Positions 1 through 6,673 of a stretch of DNA of 64,000 bases are shown here, in pieces. A program made the translations under genes and the position numbers. Each line of letters starts with the position of its first letter. Positions within the stretch are counted from its first letter, which is position 1. This DNA is from Prauserella marina (GTDB lineage: Bacteria; Actinomycetota; Actinomycetes; Mycobacteriales; Pseudonocardiaceae). The stretch lies in NCBI RefSeq assembly GCF_002240355.1, contig NZ_CP016353.1:6549001-6613000 (forward strand). Direction: 5' to 3'. The notes under the pieces are model-generated. The model ran no database searches. It saw only the letters and a list, made by a program, of their open reading frames with translations, and was not told the DNA's origin.

Positions 1-771
1 CGATTTGAGGCGCACCACGGCCGTTTTGGCACAACAGGGCAGCTTGTCGACACCTTGAGCGGTGTAACAACACACGAGTTCGACGAAGACGAATCTCCTG
101 TCTCAGTGACTCGAAATATTCTTGCCAGCCCCTCCTCGGGCCGTTGGGCAATATTCCTTGCGGAGCGATATGGGGGCCGAGGCGCAGCCTCGATGGTTCT
201 TAGTCAATTCAAGCGCGCATTTAGGCGGCGCTTCGATTCCGCAGACCTGCTAGTCAAGCACGAGGGTCTCATGGATTCGGACGCATGGGAAAAGTTCATT
301 GAATCGGCCGAGATGACGGCGCTTGAGATCAAGCGCTTCGGTCTATCTTCGGATAGAAGTCATCCAATGGCCGAAAAGACCGTGGGGAAGATCGTAACCC
401 AGGTCAAGCCGAACTGGGGAGAGAAGAAGTTTCCGCGAAGGCTGCGTGACGCGATCATTGACGGCGACGTGCGAGCTCAGGAACTGGTCGGGATGCCTGC
501 CCTTGATGCAGACGAGGTCGAAGCAGTCCTTGAAGATGGCAATCAGCAGCGTCGTCTCCTCATCGGCCAAGCCGCCGTCCCGATCCTGGCCTACCCCATC
601 GCGGAAGACCGCGACGAGCGCCCAGCAGACGCCCAGGTCTATGCGGCGATGGAAGAAAAAGTGTCAGAGGTCAATGGCAAACTGGGCTTGAAGTTGCCGT
701 ATGACTGGAAGGCAGGTCAATGGTCGGACGAGGCGCTCAGTGTGAAGCTGGACGCAATACGTGACAGCTAA
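1..771 (+). CDS. Unknown soluble protein, 5' end outside window
   Basis: The frame is open from base 1 to the TAA at 769-771, so at least 256 residues are present and the true start probably lies upstream; the TTG at 55 is only the first start-like codon inside the window. No membrane segment or signal peptide is visible. I do not recognise the family. It contains basic stretches (FKRAFRRRF) and an acidic middle. The gene overlaps the next one by 11 bases, implying translational coupling with a four-helix membrane protein. Base composition is clearly more AT-rich than the lsr2-onward region, and the pair lies between a recombinase remnant at a tRNA and the window edge, so acquisition by transfer is likely. 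A sensor or defence role is inference only. Confidence 0.6.
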   Translation, partial: RFEAHHGRFGTTGQLVDTLSGVTTHEFDEDESPVSVTRNILASPSSGRWAIFLAERYGGRGAASMVLSQFKRAFRRRFDSADLLVKHEGLMDSDAWEKFIESAEMTALEIKRFGLSSDRSHPMAEKTVGKIVTQVKPNWGEKKFPRRLRDAIIDGDVRAQELVGMPALDADEVEAVLEDGNQQRRLLIGQAAVPILAYPIAEDRDERPADAQVYAAMEEKVSEVNGKLGLKLPYDWKAGQWSDEALSVKLDAIRDS

Positions 772-1261
772 ATGGTCTTTCACTCGTATCTTGCGCGACC
801 ATGTCAATACACTTGTCGACGCCCGTTACGACCCACCCAGGACGCGCAAGCGTGACCTTGTTGCCTTTTATGGGTTCCCCATCGCACTCGGCGCAGTATG
901 CCATATAGCAGACTTTAGGATTCGCGGCCTGGAGGGGATACTAAGTGGAGTTTCCATATATGCAGCACTTTTATTCGGTCTTTTAGTACAGTTGTTTCAA
1001 TTGAAAGTTCGACTTCTATCCGAAGAAAGAGACCGATTTGACACCGTGCGCCTGAACGACGAACTGGAGTCCAACGTTTCTTATGCGGTATTTATGGGCG
1101 TTACCACAACAGCCTTGCTAATATTTGCCGTTGCAGTAACAGAAAAAGATCACCCCGCATCCTTATGGCTTAGTGCTGTAATAGTCGCATTTGTCGTACA
1201 TCTACTACTAACGCTCTTTATGGTGCTTAAAAGAGCCCGGTCTGTGTACAAGGATCTGTAG
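761..1261 (+). CDS. Small four-helix membrane protein of unknown function
   Basis: A 166-residue protein starting at GTG 761, inside the 3' end of the preceding gene. After a basic amphipathic N-terminus (to about residue 35) there are two pairs of hydrophobic segments, roughly 36-53 with 59-79 and 107-125 with 133-155, separated by a charged loop (KVRLLSEERDRFD). The C-terminus is basic (KRARSVYKDL), which fits a cytosolic end. Codon use is strikingly AT-rich (ATA, TTA, CTA codons) compared with genes after 2 kb. No enzyme motif is seen. A soluble partner coupled to a small four-helix membrane protein is the layout of several phage-exclusion pairs such as RexA-RexB, but I see no sequence evidence of homology. 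Confidence 0.7.
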   Translation: MTAKWSFTRILRDHVNTLVDARYDPPRTRKRDLVAFYGFPIALGAVCHIADFRIRGLEGILSGVSIYAALLFGLLVQLFQLKVRLLSEERDRFDTVRLNDELESNVSYAVFMGVTTTALLIFAVAVTEKDHPASLWLSAVIVAFVVHLLLTLFMVLKRARSVYKDL

Positions 1262-1269
1262 TACTCACG

Positions 1270-1643
1270 AGTGGGTGGCCCTTGTGCCATCCCGTCGACC
1301 TGGCGTAGCCCGATCACGCCGCGTCAAGGGGGCAACCTTCCTCGGCTCCGGCACGTGCGCTGCCAGGCTTGCCCCCTTGGCGCGGCGTGATAGCCCTTCG
1401 GGAGGTCGTCGGGATGGCACGCCCTGGGCCGCCCGCGGACCGCAGCGTTCGTTGTTTCCCGGCCATCCCGGAGACCTGCCCGTCCGGCGAGGACATGTTC
1501 TTCTTCTTGTTCAGCGCTCTCTTGCTGTCCTCGGCCTGCCTTGGCTCCGGCCGATGCGCGGGGACCGGCGTCAGCCGCACGCCCCGCGCAGGCTCGGCCG
1601 GAGCAAGAGAGGCTGAGGCCGAGCGGGCGCCGGAGGCGCCCGC
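1270..1643. repeat. Hairpin-rich non-coding segment with long inverted repeats
   Basis: No credible gene. Three inverted repeats are visible. (1) Arms 1313-1335 and 1369-1391 match over 23 bases with one mismatch, and similarity continues outward imperfectly to about 1270 and 1440. (2) Arms 1530-1563 and 1582-1623 are imperfect; both contain GCTCCGGCC and GCGCGGGG or their complements. (3) A perfect 9-bp stem, 1623-1631 with 1635-1643, has loop GGA. GC content jumps compared with the AT-rich genes to the left. The segment ends exactly where the integrase reading frame becomes recognisable. It could be a replication or transfer locus of an integrative element, or separate inserted DNA. Confidence 0.6.
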
Positions 1644-1796
1644 CTTGACGAAGCGGGTCTGAGAGCTCGGGAGATCGCCGACCAGCTCGGACACGCGCGG
1701 CCTTCGATGACGCAGGATGTCTACCTGGCCCGTAAGGTCGGGAGCAGGGACGCGGCGACGATCTTGGAAGACGTCCTCGGTAAACAGTCCGAGTAG
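1641..1796 (+). pseudogene. C-terminal remnant of a tyrosine recombinase (integrase)
   Basis: In the frame ending at TAG 1794-1796 the DNA reads as the extreme C-terminus of an actinobacterial phage- or plasmid-type integrase: LDEAGLRAREIADQLGHARP followed by SMTQDVYLARKV and about 20 more residues. It carries the family's LGH box (the conserved His of the second catalytic motif) and the catalytic Tyr in DVY. Upstream of about 1641 the frame runs into GC-rich hairpin DNA unlike an integrase, so the catalytic core is missing. The reading frame points at the tRNA-Lys 3' end only 70 bp away, the normal int-attP arrangement of site-specifically integrated elements. Remnant status is seen in the sequence; the element type is inferred. 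Confidence 0.85.
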
Positions 1797-1866
1797 TCTC
1801 CTGTGGGTAAGATGTGGGTCGATCTTCACGGCGCTCCGAGATCAACCCGCTGACCTGCGGTGGGAG

Positions 1867-1939
1867 TGGGCCGCCTGGGACTCGAACCCAGAACCCGAAG
1901 ATTAAAAGTCTCCTGCTCTGCCAATTGAGCTAACGGCCC
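1867..1939 (-). tRNA. tRNA-Lys (anticodon UUU)
   Basis: The reverse complement folds as a tRNA: the acceptor stem GGGCCGU pairs with GCGGCCC (one U-G pair), the D arm is TAGCTCAATTGGCAGAGCA, the anticodon loop CTTTTAA gives anticodon UUU, the T arm is CTGGGTTCGAGTCCCAG, and the discriminator base is A. CCA is not encoded. The 3' end faces the integrase remnant, so this gene is the presumed chromosomal attachment site. Confidence 0.95.
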
Positions 1940-2243
1940 GCGCGGCTAGTCTAGCCAATGGTCAACTTGCCGCGAGGCCGCCCCGGCGCAACGGCTCGAT
2001 GGCGAGGCCGGGACAACAAGATCGCGAACAAGCGATCAGCACCCAACACCGCCGACGTGACATTAGCCACCTATATCACCCTTCGCGATTCGCGCGTGGT
2101 TCGTGGCCGACATAGCTGGGATAAATGTTCGTGGTCGGAAAATGATCGGGGTCAGGACAGGTCCGCCCCGTCCGCTACACTCCGGTCGAACCGGGCAAAA
2201 TTACTTCTTTAAGCACCGCAACCATTGCAGGAGGGCCAAAACC
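1940..2243. other. Intergenic region upstream of lsr2
   Basis: About 300 bp between the tRNA and lsr2, with no convincing gene. A TACACT at 2176-2181 could be a -10 box for lsr2, with TCAGGA near 2152-2157 as a weak -35. A strong ribosome-binding site (GCAGGAGGG) lies at 2228-2236. A short GGCTAG/CTAGCC palindrome beside the tRNA may belong to the tRNA promoter region. Confidence 0.4.
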
Positions 2244-2591
2244 GTGGCACAGCAGGTGATTGTCTCGTTGGTGGATGACCTCGACGGTTCCGAGGCGGAC
2301 GAGACCGTCCAGTTCGGAGTTGACGGCGTAACCTACGAGATCGACCTCTCGGCCGACAACGCCGAGGACTTGCGCGACCAGTTGGCGCAGTACGTCGAGC
2401 ACGCCCGTCGCGTCGGTGGCAATGCTCGCAAGCGCGCCGCCAAGAGCAACGGCACGCCGGCGGCACCGGCTTCGGTCGACAGGGAACAGAACCAGGCCAT
2501 TCGCGCCTGGGCTCGCAAGAACGGCTTCGAGGTTTCCGAAAGGGGCCGCATTCCCGCTGCGGTCACCGAGGCATACCACCGCAAGAACTGA
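2244..2591 (+). CDS. lsr2: Lsr2 nucleoid-associated protein
   Basis: A 115-residue protein starting at GTG 2244, 7 bases after GGAGGG. It opens [20 protein letters not shown], the canonical N-terminal beta-sheet dimerisation domain of Lsr2 (about residues 1-60), followed by a basic, Ala-rich linker. The C-terminal DNA-binding domain (about 75-115) contains the Arg-Gly-Arg AT-hook-like loop (SERGRIP) that enters the minor groove of AT-rich DNA. Lsr2 is the actinobacterial H-NS analogue and xenogeneic silencer; length and layout match the family. Its position next to an AT-richer acquired segment may be coincidence, but that DNA is the kind Lsr2 silences. Confidence 0.96.
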   Translation: MAQQVIVSLVDDLDGSEADETVQFGVDGVTYEIDLSADNAEDLRDQLAQYVEHARRVGGNARKRAAKSNGTPAAPASVDREQNQAIRAWARKNGFEVSERGRIPAAVTEAYHRKN

Positions 2592-3424
2592 AACAAGAAC
2601 TCATCATTCTTCGCGGAAAAGTGGAGTACGACGACTGATCCGCGACCCCGTTTCTCGATTCAACGGTCCCCACTGAATCGCAGGCTGGATTTCATTTGTC
2701 GCGACCGCGCGACTCCCGCGGTCACGCACAACTTCCGGCCCCGCCCGTCGCCTCCCCGCGACCCCTCCGGTGGTTCGCCATGTCCGCGGTCTGCTCGCGT
2801 TGAATAACGACAACCACCGCCCTCTCCGCAGCTCAGCGCCCTCTCGCAGCGCACGGTGGCCACAAGGCCCTAGCGAAACACCACTCAGCTTTCTATATTG
2901 AAGCGCGTCAGAACCGATCGAGCGTTTCATTAGTCGAAACCGGAGGTGAGAGTGGCTCGCAGGCACTGATCAGATCCGTCGACGTAGCCCCAAACGCGGT
3001 ATCAAGTAGTCAGTTCGCCTTGCTTGGAGAACGGTCCGGCCCACCTTCATCGTGCGCCATTGCTTCACGGGAGTTCGCCGTGACCGCTTTTTCCACACCC
3101 CGATCCACTACCCGTGGCGTTGGCAAAAGTGAATCGAACCGACCGGCCCGCCAGACGAATCTGATCACCGCACGCGAATCACGACCTTGTCGTCACGTTG
3201 TTCGCGACGATGAACCTCGGTCGCCCATCGGCTCGCCGCAGCGGCGCCAGCCCACACTTCCTTGCCCACGGCCGTTGGCAAGGAGTTCACGAGGAGGGGC
3301 CGCATCGGGGAGGCGAGTCGCCTACTCCGTACGAGTCGCCAGAGCAGGCGCATCCAGCGCAGCTGAATGACGCCGCCCTGCGCGTACTCGGCTCACACGG
3401 CCAGATCCGACACTGGAGGGTGTC
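2592..3424. other. 833-bp gap, no convincing gene
   Basis: Open frames exist on both strands, but none has a ribosome-binding site combined with plausible protein composition; most encode Arg/Ser/Pro-rich sequence typical of shadow frames. No tRNA, strong hairpin or insertion-sequence ends were noticed. The gap may hold decayed sequence or regulatory DNA for lsr2 and the gene at 3425. Confidence 0.4.
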
Positions 3425-3889
3425 ATGTGGCGGTTTCGTGGTTTGTCAGGGGATTGGACGAGGGACACCTTGCCCGACCTGGTGGTCAGAACATGGCTGG
3501 ACCAGGACGGCCCGCGCGGCAAACGCCTTGAGACCTACGACAGCAAGACGGTGCGTGCCGTACAACACGGCGTGCTCGTCGGCTACTACTACTGGGAGCC
3601 TGACGCCGTTCGAAGCGGGCTCGTGGCGTGGGGACCGGCCGCGCTGCCTGACCGAGCCCCCGTCTACCTTCGCATCGGCGCGAGGGCAGCCAAGATTCAC
3701 GCGGGCTACATCGAGGGCGGTGGCGCGACGTACAAACTCGACTGCGAGGAGTACCCACACAGCAATCTCGGCGCGGAGTACCGGGACTACGCGGTCACCG
3801 ATGGCCCGGCCACCTGTACCCGCTGCCGGTCGCGGTGCGATACGGAAGGCAGCGTCGCCCACGCCGATGTTCTCGACGGTGGACGCTGA
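3425..3889 (+). CDS. Hypothetical protein
   Basis: A 154-residue protein starting at ATG 3425 after GGAGGG. Composition is protein-like, with many Tyr and Trp residues (GYYYWEP, WRFRGLSGDW), no membrane segment and no signal peptide. A C-terminal Cys pair (CTRCRSRC) and an earlier DCEEY could form a small metal or disulfide site, but no named domain is recognised. It stands alone between the 0.8-kb gap and the convergent M48 peptidase gene. I cannot assign a function. Confidence 0.6.
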   Translation: MWRFRGLSGDWTRDTLPDLVVRTWLDQDGPRGKRLETYDSKTVRAVQHGVLVGYYYWEPDAVRSGLVAWGPAALPDRAPVYLRIGARAAKIHAGYIEGGGATYKLDCEEYPHSNLGAEYRDYAVTDGPATCTRCRSRCDTEGSVAHADVLDGGR

Positions 3890-3908
3890 CCCGGCCTGTT
3901 TCCGCTCG

Positions 3909-3971
3909 CGAATGCGGATCTCGCCGTCCCGAATGCGGATCTCGCCGTCCCGGGCACGGATCTCGGCGGCC
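3909..3971. repeat. 21-bp tandem repeat (two exact copies, one degenerate)
   Basis: Units 3909-3929 and 3930-3950 are identical (CGAATGCGGATCTCGCCGTC plus one C). A third, diverged unit follows at 3951-3971 and shares CGGATCTC. On the minus strand the repeat reads as a seven-residue unit (RDGEIRI), a coiled-coil-like heptad. It lies in the short gap between the hypothetical gene and the peptidase gene. Confidence 0.8.
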
Positions 3972-4035
3972 TGGGCGGGGGACTCGCCGATGCACGGGTC
4001 CGAGCTCGGACGAGCGCGCCGGGCCCGGGCTTGGC

Positions 4036-5079
4036 TCACGGTCCTGGACTGGGTTTGTCCCTTGGGTCGAAGCGTTCCCACACCTTGCTCGCCGCACCGG
4101 AAACGGCCTCGCCGACATCGGAGAACACCTTGGCGAGCGGATCGGCCGACGCGGCGAACGAGTCCTTGTACGACTTGGCCGCCGACTTCACGTCAGAGGC
4201 CCAGTGAGCCGAAGGCGCATCGGCGTCGCGCCTCGGATAGTCACCGCCGAGTATCCGCCGGTACTCCTCCGAGGCTCCCCATTTCTGGAGCTGCGCTGCC
4301 CTCACGACGGCGAGCGGATGCGACAACAGTTCCACGTTGCGCAGTTTCAGCAGGCTGTTCCTGATGTCGTCGACCGACTCGTACTCACTCGCCTGTTGCA
4401 GGAAAGAGAGGACATCGACCTCGGCAGGGTCGACACCGCCCGCGAGCAACACGTGGGTCCTGAGCGCCGCCGAGGGGTCCTGCGCGCACAACAGTCCCGC
4501 CCTGTCACAGGACAGCTCCGCCTTGCGGTACCACTCGTTGAGCGCGGCGATGATCGCCCGAAGACCGAGTGCGCTCACCGGCATCCAGGACATGCTCAAC
4601 TGGAGCTTCAGCAACCTGAACAGCATGGTCCGGTACACCGCGTGCCCCGAGAGCACGTGTCCCATCTCGTGGCCGATCGCGAATCGCAGGCCGTCCTCGT
4701 CGAGCAGTTCGACAAGGCCCGTCGTCACGATGACGAACGGTTCGTCCATGCCTAGCGTCATCGCGTTGGCTTCGGGCCCTCTCGCGACGAACAGCGCGGG
4801 CACCGGGTCGATGTCGAGCGCTCGCGCGCATTCGTTCCTGAGCCGGTCCAGCTTGGGATACTGCCGAGGGCCGACCCTGATCGCCGAACCGAGAGCCATC
4901 AGCCGCTCGCCGCGCTCGGGATAGAACCCGGAAATCGCCTTGAGTACCTCCGCGAAACCCGGCGCCATCCGCAGGGTCGCGACCGCCCCTCTGTCGACGG
5001 GGTGTTCATAAGCTCTCGGGCTGATGCCGGGAAACCGGACTCTGCCCCGCTCGGTCATGGTCGCGCCCGAGTTGTCCAT
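4036..5079 (-). CDS. M48-family zinc metallopeptidase
   Basis: A 347-residue protein from ATG 5079 (GAGGG six bases upstream); an ATG at 5109 in the same frame has no good ribosome-binding site. The zinc motif HEMGH lies at residues 137-141, followed by a hydrophobic stretch (FRLLKLQLSMSWMPVSAL) and then AELSCDRAGLL, where Glu and Asp correspond to the M48 third ligand and the trailing conserved Asp. No N-terminal transmembrane segments, unlike HtpX, so it is probably cytosolic or peripheral. The family cleaves peptides or misfolded proteins; the substrate is unknown. The C-terminus is charged (KSAAKSYKDSF) and may be helical. It is transcribed away from the divergent gene at 5220. Confidence 0.88.
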   Translation of the reverse strand: MDNSGATMTERGRVRFPGISPRAYEHPVDRGAVATLRMAPGFAEVLKAISGFYPERGERLMALGSAIRVGPRQYPKLDRLRNECARALDIDPVPALFVARGPEANAMTLGMDEPFVIVTTGLVELLDEDGLRFAIGHEMGHVLSGHAVYRTMLFRLLKLQLSMSWMPVSALGLRAIIAALNEWYRKAELSCDRAGLLCAQDPSAALRTHVLLAGGVDPAEVDVLSFLQQASEYESVDDIRNSLLKLRNVELLSHPLAVVRAAQLQKWGASEEYRRILGGDYPRRDADAPSAHWASDVKSAAKSYKDSFAASADPLAKVFSDVGEAVSGAASKVWERFDPRDKPSPGP

Positions 5080-5219
5080 TTCACGTCCCTCTTCGGCCGA
5101 GCCGGTCATTACGGGAGAATCCGCTGGACCAAGCGATGATCAGCCGAAGCTACCTGACGTCGCGCACGCGTAGTCGCGGATCGGAAAACACCGCCGAACT
5201 TGGAAAAGCACACCCGATC

Positions 5220-5705
5220 ATGGATTATGCCCGGGTGAGTGAGTACCCATCCGCACAGTGGTCAGGTCAGCCCGCGAACCAGCAGGTTCCGCCACAACCG
5301 CAGCAGCAGCCGCCGAAGCGCTCGCGCGGACTGGTCGCGGGAATCGCGGCTGGCGCGCTGGTCGTCGGGGCCGGTCTCGGAGTGCTCCTCGGATACCTGT
5401 TCTTCGACAACGCCCCCTCCTCGGAGAACGCCGCCGACGCGAACTTGACCATGGGCTGTGACATCGTCGAGCGGCTGGCGACGTCGCACCCGGGTGAAGA
5501 CGACTGGCCCAGCCTCGACGAGCCCGCGCTGTGGGAAGTCATGGGAGCCGGGCCGCTGCTGGTCGCCGCGGCGAAGAGCGACGAGCGCCACGCGGAGTTC
5601 GAAGATCTGGGCAACGACCTCACCTCGTCGGTGACGAGGATGGACGTGCAACAACTGACCGAAACAGTGCAGACGGTGAGCGCGCGGTGCGAGGCAGTGA
5701 GCTGA
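5220..5705 (+). CDS. Membrane-anchored protein with Gln/Pro-rich N-terminus
   Basis: A 161-residue protein, taken from ATG 5220 (MDYARVSEYP) because the 28 codons upstream look non-coding. The N-terminal 40 residues are rich in Gln and Pro (PPQPQQQPPKRSR), followed by one transmembrane helix with Gly/Ala repeats (GLVAGIAAGALVVGAGLGVL). The extracytoplasmic domain of about 100 residues has two Cys residues (MGCDIVE near its start and ARCEAVS near its end), which could form a disulfide. The layout is common among small actinobacterial envelope proteins; function unknown. A terminator-like hairpin follows the stop codon. Confidence 0.7.
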   Translation: MDYARVSEYPSAQWSGQPANQQVPPQPQQQPPKRSRGLVAGIAAGALVVGAGLGVLLGYLFFDNAPSSENAADANLTMGCDIVERLATSHPGEDDWPSLDEPALWEVMGAGPLLVAAAKSDERHAEFEDLGNDLTSSVTRMDVQQLTETVQTVSARCEAVS

Positions 5706-5728
5706 TCGCTCACATCCGCACAAGAACC

Positions 5729-5758
5729 GACGGCCGCTCCTCGATGGAGGCGGCCGTC
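5729..5758 (+). terminator. Terminator-like hairpin
   Basis: GACGGCCGCTCC and GGAGGCGGCCGTC form a 12-bp stem with one bulged base and loop TCGAT, 23 bp after the stop of the preceding gene. There is no T-tract, as is usual in high-GC actinobacteria. It also separates the gene from the convergent Cys-rich peptide gene. Confidence 0.75.
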
Positions 5759-5779
5759 GTAGGAGACAGACTGCTCAGG

Positions 5780-5845
5780 TCAGCACTTTCCGCAGCAACC
5801 GCACGCGGGACCCGAACACGAACCACAGCAACCGCATCCGCTCAT
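5780..5845 (-). CDS. 21-residue cysteine-rich peptide
   Basis: A 22-codon frame from ATG 5845 to TGA 5780. Nine of its 21 residues are Cys (begins MSGCGCCGSC, ends CGCCGKC); the rest are mostly Gly, Ser and one Pro. GGAG lies nine bases upstream of the ATG on the minus strand. It stands alone: the next gene in its direction of transcription is on the opposite strand beyond a hairpin, so it is not an obvious leader peptide. Clustered CxCC motifs suggest metal or thiol binding, as in metallothioneins, or a redox-buffer peptide. Reality as a gene rests on the ribosome-binding site and the extreme, non-random composition. Confidence 0.55.
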   Translation of the reverse strand: MSGCGCCGSCSGPACGCCGKC

Positions 5846-6034
5846 CGTTGATCGCTCCAACCTATTCGAGAAACAAAACCTGCGTCTCGGAATCAACGTT
5901 ATGCGCACGACGCATGCCGGGAAACCACTACGCGAGTGACAACGGCCGATTCCGGTGGGTGACGACGCGACAGGTCGCAACCCCAGTCACCTGACAGATG
6001 CCGGACCCGGCCCCGGATTCCTAGTGTCATCGGC

Positions 6035-6619
6035 ATGAACACAACGACCTCCACCGCGAAGAAACCACTGCGACTGGCCGTCATCATCGGCAGCACCCGC
6101 AAGGACCGGTTCGGGCCGATTCCCGCCTCCTGGTTCGCCGCGGAGGCGGGAAAACACGAGTCCATGGACGTCGACCTCGTCGACCTCGCCGACCTGTCAC
6201 TCTCCAACGCGCTCGACGCTTCCGCCGACGCCGACAGCCTCGCGGACAGGCTCGCGGACGCGGACGCTTTCGTCGTCGTCACCCCTGAGTACAACCACAG
6301 CTACCCGGCCGCCCTGAAGACGGCAATCGACCACTACGGCAAGGAATGGCAGGCGAAGCCGGTCGGATTCGTCTCCTACGGCGGTATGGGCGGTGGCCTG
6401 CGTGCTGTCGAGCATCTGAGGACCGTCTTCTCCGAACTACATGCCACGACGGTGCGCGACACGATCAGCTTCCACAACTTCTGGAGCCTCTTCGACGAAG
6501 ACGGCCAGCCGCTCGACCCGGCCTCGTGCAACAACGCGGCCAAGGGAATGCTCAACCAGCTCGCGTGGTGGGGCAACGCGCTGAGGGAAGCCCGCGACCG
6601 GCAGCCATACGCCGCGTGA
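6035..6619 (+). CDS. NADPH-dependent FMN reductase family protein
   Basis: A 194-residue flavodoxin-fold protein. The N-terminal strand and phosphate loop IIGSTRKDRFG bind FMN phosphate. The central TPEYNHSYPAALKTAIDHY is the diagnostic motif of this family (azoreductase, chromate reductase and quinone reductase relatives), and SYGGMGGGLRAVEHL contributes to the flavin pocket. It is expected to be cytosolic and to reduce quinones, azo compounds or flavin using NAD(P)H. A CTAGTGTCATCGGC stretch just upstream of the ATG could hold a -10 element. It is followed 54 bp later by the LAL regulator on the same strand, which might make it a co-regulated neighbour. Confidence 0.9.
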   Translation: MNTTTSTAKKPLRLAVIIGSTRKDRFGPIPASWFAAEAGKHESMDVDLVDLADLSLSNALDASADADSLADRLADADAFVVVTPEYNHSYPAALKTAIDHYGKEWQAKPVGFVSYGGMGGGLRAVEHLRTVFSELHATTVRDTISFHNFWSLFDEDGQPLDPASCNNAAKGMLNQLAWWGNALREARDRQPYAA

Positions 6620-6673
6620 ACCGAGGCGACTCGTCCTTGACCTCAACTATAGTCGAGGTTGCACGCTTGGTTC

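Noticed and set aside
1275-1905. Several open frames on both strands around the integrase remnant
   Set aside because: Arg/Pro/Ala-rich shadow frames through hairpin DNA, no ribosome-binding sites; only the frame with integrase similarity is meaningful.
2604-3370. Open frames in the gap after lsr2
   Set aside because: Composition (Arg, Ser, Pro, few hydrophobic cores) and lack of start signals look non-coding.
3446-4081. Minus-strand frame with EIR heptad repeats
   Set aside because: Mostly antisense to a better-supported gene at 3425; only the tandem repeat itself is kept as a feature.
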